This document shows positions 1 to 5,029 of a stretch of 5,029 bases of DNA, piece after piece (the stretch's first letter is position 1; every line of letters begins with the position of its first letter). Both the position numbers and the translations under genes were made by a program. The stretch spans positions 1 through 5,029 of the forward strand of contig JAHEEB010000415.1 in the NCBI GenBank assembly GCA_024640925.1. The letters are read 5' to 3'. Below the pieces are notes generated by a model. That model made no database searches. It was given only the letters and a program-made list of their open reading frames with translations, and had not been told where the DNA came from. Source of the stretch: Bacteroidota bacterium. GTDB taxonomy: Bacteria; Bacteroidota; Bacteroidia; Bacteroidales; UBA10428.

Positions 1-11
1 ATTAACTCTAT

Positions 12-50
12 CCGTTGTAAACTAGTAAATAGGGTATTTGCCGTTGTAAA
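12..50. repeat. Direct repeat CCGTTGTAAA, two copies
   Basis: CCGTTGTAAA occurs at 12-21 and 41-50, 29 bp apart start to start, with a weaker TATGTAAAA at 64-72. The second copy lies in the loop of the inverted repeat at 29-66. Two short copies at a window edge are not enough to name an element; they may belong to a repeat or regulatory region continuing to the left. Confidence 0.4.
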
Positions 51-66
51 AAGACAAACACCCTAT
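29..66 (-). repeat. 12-bp inverted repeat, possible transcript-end hairpin
   Basis: Arms 29-40 (ATAGGGTATTTG) and 55-66 (CAAACACCCTAT) are complementary except at one pair, which on the minus-strand RNA is a G-U wobble. In leftward transcripts the 12-bp stem is therefore fully paired around a 14-nt loop, whereas in plus-strand RNA it would contain an A-C mismatch. The sequence after the stem on the minus strand begins TTTACTAG, only a weak T tract. It could be the 3' end hairpin of the operon about 210 bp past the radical SAM stop, or a regulatory or repeat palindrome. Confidence 0.5.
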
Positions 67-120
67 GTAAAACTTTATCAACATAATTTTGCCTAAAATG
101 CTTGCAGATATCTTAGAATT

Positions 121-275
121 CTCAAAGACTCAAAGAAACACTAAGTTGTTTTTCGTAGATTTTTGTGGCTCTCCTTTGCCACCATGACTGGAAGATACAC
201 AAAGAAGGTTTTTTTGTGGATCTTTGTGGCTTGGTGCCTTTGTGGCTCTTTCTTGCCACCAAGACTCAAAGAGAT
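121..275. repeat. Structured intergenic repeat element with CTTTGTGG-type octamers
   Basis: A dense repeat region between the radical SAM stop and the left edge. Two 28-bp direct copies (162-189 and 239-266, 24 of 28 identical) each contain a hairpin with arms GTGGC and GCCAC around an 8-nt loop (165-182 and 242-259). Three tandem octamers of CTTTGTGG/CTTGGTGC type occupy 222-245. CACAAAGA at 198-205 pairs perfectly with TCTTTGTG at 221-228. GACTCAAAGA occurs at 127-136 and 263-272, near the two ends. Repeats of this CACAAAG/CTTTGTG style are, from memory, widespread between genes in Bacteroidota and some other environmental bacteria, with unknown function. The element reaches the stop codon of the radical SAM gene. 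It may help end or stabilise that transcript, but neither hairpin is followed by a T run on the minus strand. Confidence 0.75.
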
Positions 276-1364
276 TTATTTTTCGTTCTCTTCTATTCTT
301 TTTAAATGGCAAAACAACAGTTCCCCGGTTTTTTCATTTCGAAGGTGCATGCCGTTTCCCTCGCAATATTTATAAAAGGCGCAATCGGCACAAATGCCTG
401 TTTTTGTCCAGCTTCTGTCTCTGAAAATCTTATACCTGTTTTGCCATACTTCTGCAAAATTGTCTTTATATATATTGCCCTGTATGAAGTTCTCTCTGAG
501 GTTTGGACAGGCGGAAATTGAACCATCGGCTAAAATGGATGCAATGTTAATCCCGGCCCTGCAAAAAAAGAAATTATCCCGAACTTCACTTTCGTAGTTG
601 CCTAAGAAACCTTCGCATCCGTAGTTTAGCTTTATCTTGTTTTCGTGTCGTGTCTGTTTTATGAAATCGAATAAGCCTTTAAATTCTGCCGGGTTCAATT
701 GTAGCTCTTTGTGTTCGCTTGCCCTGCCGATAGGGAAAACAGTAAAAATCCGCCATTCTTTGACACCTGTTTTTATCAGTATTTCTTTTAGTGTATTTAA
801 TTCCTGAAAGTTCTTCTGGTTAGCACAGGTTACCACATCGTATTTTAATTCGGGAATTCCGGGCAAAAGCTTTATCGCATTAAATGCATTAATAAAACTG
901 TTTTTATTGCCTCTAAGCCAGTTATGAGATTCTTCCATTCCGTCGAGGCTTACAGTTACAGCCCTAAGTCCCGATTGAATCAAAGAATCGAGCCTTGGTT
1001 TATTCAAAAGCATTCCGTTTGTGACAATTCCCCAGGGAAACCCACGTTGATATAACTGAAGTCCGATTTTTTCCAGGTCTTTTCTTACAAGGGCTTCTCC
1101 ACCCGTCAGGACTATCATTGTATTGTTCGGGTTCACACTGTTTTTGAGCTGGTCAATTGCTGCAAAAAAGTCTTCAGCAGGCATGTCTTTTATTGAGGAA
1201 TCCTTTTTACAGTCGCTCCCGCAATGAATACAATTCAGATTACATCGTAAAGTGCATTCCCAAAGTATGTAATTTAACTGGTGGAGCCTTGTTTCGTTCC
1301 CTTTGTATTTTCTGTAAAGATTAAGTGCCAGTTTTTTCCTGAAAGGAATTTTTAATGCATTCAT
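276..1364 (-). CDS. Radical SAM/SPASM enzyme of the rSAM/lipoprotein system (TIGR04133-like)
   Basis: A 362-residue, presumably cytoplasmic enzyme. The radical SAM signature is CNLNCIHC: Cys41, Cys45 and Cys48 would bind the [4Fe-4S] cluster that cleaves S-adenosylmethionine. Cys37 and Cys52 flank it. The GGE SAM-binding motif is at 88-90 (VLTGGEAL). A C-terminal SPASM domain for auxiliary Fe-S clusters is visible: GCEGFLGNYESEVRDNFFFCRAG (Cys250, Cys268), then DGSISACPNL (Cys286), GNIYKDNFAEVW, and CADCAFYKYCEGNG (Cys325, Cys328, Cys334), with a last Cys352. The usual fourth Cys of the CX2CX5CX3C run is replaced (CEGNG). SPASM enzymes commonly modify peptides or proteins; linkage to the two lipoproteins is inferred from the 4-bp ATGA overlap and the family pairing. 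The substrate residue and reaction are unknown. The ATG at 1364 is the only sensible start, since the next Met is residue 61, after the Cys motif. A sulfatase maturase is less likely because no sulfatase is nearby. Confidence 0.93.
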   Translation of the reverse strand: MNALKIPFRKKLALNLYRKYKGNETRLHQLNYILWECTLRCNLNCIHCGSDCKKDSSIKDMPAEDFFAAIDQLKNSVNPNNTMIVLTGGEALVRKDLEKIGLQLYQRGFPWGIVTNGMLLNKPRLDSLIQSGLRAVTVSLDGMEESHNWLRGNKNSFINAFNAIKLLPGIPELKYDVVTCANQKNFQELNTLKEILIKTGVKEWRIFTVFPIGRASEHKELQLNPAEFKGLFDFIKQTRHENKIKLNYGCEGFLGNYESEVRDNFFFCRAGINIASILADGSISACPNLRENFIQGNIYKDNFAEVWQNRYKIFRDRSWTKTGICADCAFYKYCEGNGMHLRNEKTGELLFCHLKRIEENEK

Positions 1365-1810
1365 TTTTCAGGAGTCATGTTTACATTCAGATCTTTGGAA
1401 GTTTTTCCTGAATACCAAAGGCCATCACCTCCTGTAAATTTCGGGTCAATAAATTCTATGGTTGTATCAATGTCCTGGAATTTGCCGTTCAATACACTGT
1501 CAATATCCTGGAATTTGATAGAATAAGTCTGATCTTCAGGAAATGCATCCTCTGTTATCTGATAATTGCCTTCATCATCAGTATAGACGGTATCGCCAGG
1601 AATAGTAACCCTGATATTCTTTATAACACTGTTTGTTTCGGAAGAACGAACTTTGCCATTAATGATGAATTTGGCCGATGGTGTTCCATATTCAACCTTC
1701 GAATCCGAACCCGAATCATTATCGCACGATACAGTGAAACCTAAAATTGCCAGTAATCCAACAATAAGTGCATTGTAGCATTTGAGAAATTTGTTTTGCA
1801 TTATTTTCAT
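1361..1810 (-). CDS. Radical SAM-associated putative lipoprotein, copy 2
   Basis: A 149-residue tandem paralog of the gene at 1910-2347, about 106 of 145-149 positions identical by hand alignment. The layout is the same: signal sequence with KCYNALIVGLLAILGF, lipid Cys29 in TVSC, EYGTPSAKFIING, a carboxypeptidase-regulatory-like segment (GKVRSSETN...GDTVYTDDEGNYQ), then a 31-residue stretch (100-130) identical to copy 1 and the ending MTPEK. The post-Cys linker is longer and differs (DNDSGSDSK rather than DKDDP), so surface export may be less certain than for copy 1. The start at 1810 gives the same length before KCYNAL as in copy 1; Met4 (1801) is a possible alternative. The gap to copy 1 is 99 bp with no terminator seen. 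The stop overlaps the radical SAM start by 4 bp (ATGA, 1361-1364), tying its translation to the enzyme. Confidence 0.9.
   Translation of the reverse strand: MKIMQNKFLKCYNALIVGLLAILGFTVSCDNDSGSDSKVEYGTPSAKFIINGKVRSSETNSVIKNIRVTIPGDTVYTDDEGNYQITEDAFPEDQTYSIKFQDIDSVLNGKFQDIDTTIEFIDPKFTGGDGLWYSGKTSKDLNVNMTPEK
1406..1513. repeat. Near-identical paralog tract, copy in lipoprotein 2
   Basis: Partner of the tract at 1955-2062, covering residues 100-135 of lipoprotein 2. In contrast, the 13-residue EYGTPSAKFIING segment, also identical in protein, differs at 7 of 39 nucleotides between the genes. The tract at 1406-1513 is therefore conserved at DNA level beyond what protein identity requires. Confidence 0.85.
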
Positions 1811-1909
1811 TTTCTTATTTTTATAATGATGAAGGAAAGTTCTATTTGGTTATATATGGTTTTTATTCGAGTATATTCTAAGTGATTCATTCTGCCAGAG
1901 TCCTTTCAT

Positions 1910-2347
1910 TTATTTTTCGGGAGTCATGGTTATATTCATATCTTTTGATGCTTCTCCTGAATACCAATGGCCATCGCCTCCTGTAAATTTAGGGTCAATA
2001 AATTCTATGGTTGTATCAATGTCCTGAAATTTGCCGTTCAATACACTGTCAATATCCTGGAATGAAATTGCAAAAGTCTGGTCAGTCGGAAATCCGCCAC
2101 TGTACAACTGGTAATTACCATCACTGTCGGTAAGAACGGTATCGCCAGGTATAATTACTCTGATGTTTTCTATTGCAGCATTGGTTTCAGCCGATCGAAC
2201 ATTTCCGTTTATAATAAATTTAGCTGATGGTGTTCCATATTCATCTATCGGATCGTCTTTATCACAGGAAGCAAATCCCAGAACTGCTAATAATCCAGCG
2301 ATAAGTGCATTGTAACATTTAAAATAATTATACTGTATCCGGTTCAT
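1910..2347 (-). CDS. Radical SAM-associated putative lipoprotein, copy 1
   Basis: A 145-residue lipoprotein and the first gene of the operon. Residues 1-27 form a signal sequence (MNRIQYNYFKCYNALIAGLL..., hydrophobic core) with cleavage before Cys28 in GFASC. The residues after the Cys, DKDD, resemble the acidic lipoprotein export signal that sends Bacteroidota lipoproteins to the cell surface. The mature part opens with EYGTPSAKFIING, a sequence I associate with the TIGR04134 lipoproteins that accompany a radical SAM enzyme. Residues ~43-80 look like a carboxypeptidase-regulatory-like beta-sandwich (NGNVRS...ENIRVIIPGDTVLTDSDGNYQ). Residues 96-126 hold FQDID twice, then FIDPKFTGGDG. After the lipid Cys there is no other cysteine. 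Inference: it is the substrate or partner of the radical SAM protein two genes downstream. Its molecular function is unknown. Confidence 0.9.
   Translation of the reverse strand: MNRIQYNYFKCYNALIAGLLAVLGFASCDKDDPIDEYGTPSAKFIINGNVRSAETNAAIENIRVIIPGDTVLTDSDGNYQLYSGGFPTDQTFAISFQDIDSVLNGKFQDIDTTIEFIDPKFTGGDGHWYSGEASKDMNITMTPEK
1955..2062. repeat. Near-identical paralog tract, copy in lipoprotein 1
   Basis: This 108-nt segment, covering residues 96-131 of lipoprotein 1, matches 1406-1513 with 4 differences. Three are synonymous and one changes His to Leu before WYSG. The match decays on both sides. It is a segment shared between tandem paralogs and not a mobile element. Confidence 0.85.
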
Positions 2348-2413
2348 ATATTTGTTTGAGTTTAGTATATACCTTTCATTGATGTAGTATATTGTGTTTT
2401 GGTTGCGTTTTGG
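2348..2413 (-). promoter_or_regulatory. Probable promoter region of the lipoprotein/radical SAM operon
   Basis: The terminator at 2416-2451 implies that the downstream operon needs its own promoter in the ~66 bp before the first lipoprotein ATG. On the minus strand this stretch contains two copies of TATACTA-like sequence (plus-strand AGTATA at 2364-2369 and 2386-2391), 22 bp apart, either of which could be a -7/-10 element. No clear Bacteroidota TAnnTTTG box with a TTTG at -33 was found. The location follows from context; the exact element is a guess. No Shine-Dalgarno sequence precedes the ATG, as is usual in this phylum. Confidence 0.3.
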
Positions 2414-2415
2414 TT

Positions 2416-2451
2416 AATAAAAAAAGCAGCGTTACAAAATGCAACGCTGCT
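2416..2451 (-). terminator. Rho-independent terminator after the beta-helix gene
   Basis: On the minus strand, a 9-bp perfect stem (AGCAGCGTT pairing with AACGCTGCT, plus-strand arms 2425-2433 and 2443-2451) with a 9-nt loop is followed directly by a run of seven T (complement of 2419-2425) and then ATTAA. It lies about 40 bp beyond the stop of the beta-helix gene. The plus-strand reading lacks a comparable T run, so it acts on leftward transcription. It separates the surface-protein unit from the lipoprotein/radical SAM unit. Confidence 0.88.
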
Positions 2452-2489
2452 GCTTATTAAATATTTAACAAAAAAAAATAAACCCGGAG

Positions 2490-4730
2490 TTAGTAATTCA
2501 CACTTGTTACCTTGCTTGTAAGCGTGAATCCAGTTGCTGTTTTCAGGGTTCCACCCGAATATGAGCCTCCGGTATAAAATCCATTTGTATTTGTGCCACC
2601 TGTTACATTTCCTCCTGTATAGATGTAATATGTCGAACTTGTATTTAAATCGGGTGAAGAGAATACTACATAATAGGTAGAACGTACTGGGTTAAATGTG
2701 CAAATATCTTTTCCTGCTCCATCTTGTATATGGAAAATATTTGTAGAGCTTGATGATGTTGTTGCTAAAGCTTTAATACAGTATTGAGCTGATGATGTAC
2801 TGGTAGCTTCTATCATATTAGTTCCTGAATTTGGTCCTGAAGCAACCAGTGTTCCACCTGAGATAAGAAAATCTCCATTGCAATCAATGCCTACTTCGGG
2901 TGATGATGATGGACCCTGTACTATTACTGTTCCACCGGTCATTGAAATTGAGCCATTGCTATCCATACCATCGCCTCCGGTAACATTTACACTGGAGGTA
3001 CCTCCACTGATGGTAAGAGTACTTCCATCATTGTTTTCCCCACCACTGCCTTTTGTAGCATTAAAGCCATCATCCGAGGCAGCTATGTTTACAATAGCAG
3101 AGTTTTTAACATAAATGGCCGGACCTTCTACTCCTTCAACCGATTTTGAAATAGTAACCGTTCCACCATTGAAAGTAATTGAAGCTTCCGATTTCATACC
3201 ATCGTCGTTTGATGAAATAGTAATTGTACCATTATTTATGGTCAATGCCAGGTCGCTTTTAATAGCCTTTGGTTCTGCATAACTTACTATATTTCTCCCT
3301 GAGCCTGAAGTTATACTATTTCCACTTGTTGTAATAGATACGGTAGGTGAATTGCTGTTATCGCCAAAGGTTAACGTACCATCGACAGAAAAGCCTCTGC
3401 CTCCTGACCCGGAATTTAAAATATTCACCTCACCAGCCAGAATACCTATATTTCCATCGGCAGAAATGCCTGTTCCGTAATAGGCATCGGTTGCTGTGCT
3501 GGAACTTTTATAGGTTGCCCCTGCACCCGATAGAGTAATTTTTGCCTTTCCACTGGTCATGTTTAAATTATAATCCGAAGAAATTCCTTTATTAGCTGCT
3601 CCTGTGCCTGTTATTGTAATGTCAGCACCGCTAATTGTGATTGTGCTATCGCATTTAATTGCGGTGCAATACGACGGATCATAATTTTCGACAACAGCAG
3701 CACCCGAAGTTTTTATAATAATAGTACCTCCGCTCAGAGTCATCTCTTGCGATGAGGCAAGCCCTTTCGACTGATTACCGCTAATAGTTAAATTTATGGT
3801 ACCGCCCGAAATAATCATTGTGCTGTCGCAGGAAATTCCTTTTACATCGGCAGCGGCATTAATAGTTGTTATATTTCCCCCGGAAATATCGATATAACCT
3901 CCGCCACCGTCAATGCCATCGCCTGTAGCTGTTACTTTCACAGTTCCAGCTTTAACAATAACACCATCTTTACCATGAATTCCATCTTTAACAGCACTGT
4001 TAACCGTTATTGTTCCCTCGTCAATTTCAATATAGTTATCGCTGCCTAAAGCATGTTGTTCCGATCCGACACCATTAATGGTCAACGATCCGGTACCACT
4101 GAAAAGAAGCTGTCCTTCGCTAAAGAATGTTGCACTCTGATCTTCGGTTTCTCCTGAAGCATTTATTACCGCGCTGGCATATGTGCTTCCGTCGGTAAGA
4201 CTGTTGGAAGTGCCGTTCATTAATGTAACAGAAGCTTTCTTATCTGATTGTAAATTAATAGCCGGGCCATCCGGATTCGTAATGTTTACACCATTTAACA
4301 ATAAGTTGTACCTCTTATCGCTATACATTTTGAACGAACCATCTGTTGTAGTTCCGGAAAGACTATAATAAATATCTCTTGTTTCGGTAATTGATGAGAC
4401 AGAAACATCAGCCCCATTTAAGGTAACAAAAACACCTTCGAAAGCTAAAGGGTTGAATACACTTATTGAAGAACCATTAAAAGTTATAAAAACGGTATCT
4501 GAATTGTTTCCAAATGTTATGCTATCAATGGAAGATGTTGAATACTCGGCACTGTAATTACCTACTTTGAAATATGCAATTCCGCCATCGCTACTGAAAT
4601 ATATACTGTCAGTTTCAGAAACAGGTGCTCCTAATGTAATGTTATCCGATTTGTGAATATACATTTTCTCCTGTGAAAATAGTGATACACTTAATCCCAG
4701 GCATAGAAAGATGAAAAGGTTACGTCTCAT
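2490..4730 (-). CDS. Secreted carbohydrate-binding beta-helix protein (Cthe_2159/DUF4353 family)
   Basis: A 746-residue exported protein. Residues 1-20 are a signal peptide: basic MRRN, a hydrophobic core, and probable cleavage after LFSQ. Residues ~22-115 form an N-terminal beta-rich segment with the 'SIDSITF' motif often seen at the start of Bacteroidota surface proteins. Residues ~120-640 are the Cthe_2159-type domain. Its entry motif is YNLLLNGVNI...DGPAINL, followed by TLMNGTSNSLTDG and FSGTGSLTING. About 14 irregular coils follow, each pairing a DGI/KGIS-like turn with a strand ending in ISGG. The Clostridium thermocellum founder of the family is known as a calcium-bound right-handed beta-helix that binds cellulose/pectic acid; polysaccharide binding here is inferred from that. 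The last ~100 residues hold a Gly/Thr-rich segment (YTGGNVTGG, YTGGSYSGG) ending GFTLTSKVTSVNY. No T9SS sorting domain and no lipobox are seen, so the final location is unclear. The start is fixed by the signal peptide and the ATGA overlap with the upstream gene. Confidence 0.92.
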   Translation of the reverse strand: MRRNLFIFLCLGLSVSLFSQEKMYIHKSDNITLGAPVSETDSIYFSSDGGIAYFKVGNYSAEYSTSSIDSITFGNNSDTVFITFNGSSISVFNPLAFEGVFVTLNGADVSVSSITETRDIYYSLSGTTTDGSFKMYSDKRYNLLLNGVNITNPDGPAINLQSDKKASVTLMNGTSNSLTDGSTYASAVINASGETEDQSATFFSEGQLLFSGTGSLTINGVGSEQHALGSDNYIEIDEGTITVNSAVKDGIHGKDGVIVKAGTVKVTATGDGIDGGGGYIDISGGNITTINAAADVKGISCDSTMIISGGTINLTISGNQSKGLASSQEMTLSGGTIIIKTSGAAVVENYDPSYCTAIKCDSTITISGADITITGTGAANKGISSDYNLNMTSGKAKITLSGAGATYKSSSTATDAYYGTGISADGNIGILAGEVNILNSGSGGRGFSVDGTLTFGDNSNSPTVSITTSGNSITSGSGRNIVSYAEPKAIKSDLALTINNGTITISSNDDGMKSEASITFNGGTVTISKSVEGVEGPAIYVKNSAIVNIAASDDGFNATKGSGGENNDGSTLTISGGTSSVNVTGGDGMDSNGSISMTGGTVIVQGPSSSPEVGIDCNGDFLISGGTLVASGPNSGTNMIEATSTSSAQYCIKALATTSSSSTNIFHIQDGAGKDICTFNPVRSTYYVVFSSPDLNTSSTYYIYTGGNVTGGTNTNGFYTGGSYSGGTLKTATGFTLTSKVTSVNY

Positions 4731-5029
4731 AGTTTACTAAATTTAAAAGCCTGGTTATTAATTATGATTAAATAAAGTCCGCTTTGCAGATTGCTAACAT
4801 CAATAGAATTGGTTTCTGATGAAATCGTTGACTGAAGAACCATTGAGCCATCTATTCTATAGATAGAAATAGCATAATTACCTTCTGTAAGATTTTTAAT
4901 ATAAATTAATTCCTTAACAGGGTTTGGATAAATAGCCATTTTTTCTATACTATTTTCTATAGTACCAGAAGTAGTGTCAGTTGGATTAGCCGGATCAATT
5001 GTATCGTTTGGGTTAACAGGATCAACCGG
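4727..5029 (-). CDS. C-terminal end of a T9SS-exported protein (type A sorting domain), 5' part outside window
   Basis: The reading frame stays open to the right edge, so this is the last 100 codons of a longer gene. The first visible 22 residues are a Pro/Asp/Asn/Thr-rich linker with a DP-x-NP-x-DT pattern used twice. The final ~70 residues match a type IX secretion type A sorting domain: an AIYPNPVKE motif, a strand ending in the NLTEGNYAISIY region, an SNLQSGLYLI motif and a short basic tail, FKFSKL. Such domains direct Sec-exported proteins through the T9SS outer-membrane channel and are usually cleaved when the cargo is released or attached to surface lipopolysaccharide. The catalytic or binding part is not visible, so the function is unknown. 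The TGA stop overlaps the next gene's ATG by 4 bp (ATGA at 4727-4730), implying co-transcription and likely translational coupling. A Met at 4939 could be mistaken for a start, but it sits inside the sorting domain just before YPNP. Confidence 0.9.
   Translation of the reverse strand, partial: PVDPVNPNDTIDPANPTDTTSGTIENSIEKMAIYPNPVKELIYIKNLTEGNYAISIYRIDGSMVLQSTISSETNSIDVSNLQSGLYLIIINNQAFKFSKL

Noticed and set aside
12..72. CRISPR-like array from CCGTTGTAAA repeats
   Set aside because: Only two exact 10-bp copies and one weak one, far shorter than CRISPR repeats, and no cas gene is visible.
165..259. The GTGGC/GCCAC hairpins as rho-independent terminators of the radical SAM operon
   Set aside because: The stems are only 5 bp and neither is followed by a T run on the minus strand. 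A role in ending transcription cannot be excluded but is not supported.
130..312. A 60-codon minus-strand open frame, and plus-strand frames at 163-375 and 224-424
   Set aside because: They consist largely of translated octamer/hairpin repeat, and overlap the 3' end of the radical SAM gene. No start context or family resemblance supports them.
302..597. Other short frames on both strands inside the radical SAM gene
   Set aside because: They are shadows of a well-supported gene with intact Fe-S motifs throughout.
276..1364. Anaerobic sulfatase-maturating enzyme
   Set aside because: It shares the radical SAM/SPASM layout, but no sulfatase gene is nearby, and the gene overlap and GCEGFLGNYE/FFFCRAG region fit the lipoprotein-associated family better.
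1361..2347. Lipoproteins as sactipeptide-type thioether precursors
   Set aside because: Neither mature protein has a cysteine other than the one that carries the lipid.
2878..4368. Plus-strand open frames opposite the beta-helix gene
   Set aside because: They arise from the repetitive Gly/Ser/Thr/Ile codons of the beta-helix read on the opposite strand, giving Pro/Ser-rich or low-complexity translations without domains.
4727..4939. A free-standing 70-residue gene starting at the Met at 4939
   Set aside because: That Met lies immediately before the YPNP motif of a sorting domain, and the frame is open to the window edge with a typical Pro/Asp linker, so it is the tail of a larger gene.

Overview
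The window is AT-rich and every convincing gene lies on the minus strand, so transcription runs from high to low coordinates. The organism looks like a member of the Bacteroidota, probably an environmental Bacteroidales/Marinilabiliales-type species. The evidence is a type IX secretion (T9SS) C-terminal sorting domain, lipoproteins with an acidic stretch after the lipid-carrying Cys, start codons without Shine-Dalgarno sequences, and a CACAAAG/CTTTGTG intergenic repeat of a kind common in such genomes. The species cannot be named from the sequence.

Right half (about 2416-5029). A gene entering from the right edge ends in a Pro/Asp/Thr-rich linker and a T9SS type A sorting domain, so it encodes the tail of a protein sent to the cell surface or medium. 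Its TGA stop overlaps, as ATGA, the ATG of a 746-residue secreted protein. That protein has a signal peptide and a long right-handed beta-helix of the Cthe_2159 (DUF4353) carbohydrate-binding type. The two genes are probably translationally coupled and form one unit, which a strong rho-independent terminator closes at about 2416-2451.

Left half (276-2347). Two tandem paralogous small lipoproteins (145 and 149 residues, about 70% identical) are followed by a radical SAM/SPASM enzyme of 362 residues. The enzyme's ATG again overlaps the stop of the second lipoprotein as ATGA. This matches the Bacteroidota rSAM/lipoprotein pairing (the TIGR04133 enzyme and TIGR04134 lipoprotein, named from memory). 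To my knowledge its chemistry and purpose are not described. It is the most interesting system here. The expected model is that the enzyme modifies the lipoproteins before export. The lipoprotein is duplicated, and a 108-nt tract is nearly identical between the copies (4 differences) while the flanks have diverged, which suggests gene conversion or unusual constraint on that segment.

Left edge (1-275). No credible gene. Directly after the enzyme's stop codon lies a structured repeat element of about 155 bp made of CTTTGTGG-like octamers and two related hairpins. Further left is a 12-bp inverted repeat, fully paired in minus-strand RNA with one G-U pair, with a 10-bp direct repeat in and beside it.
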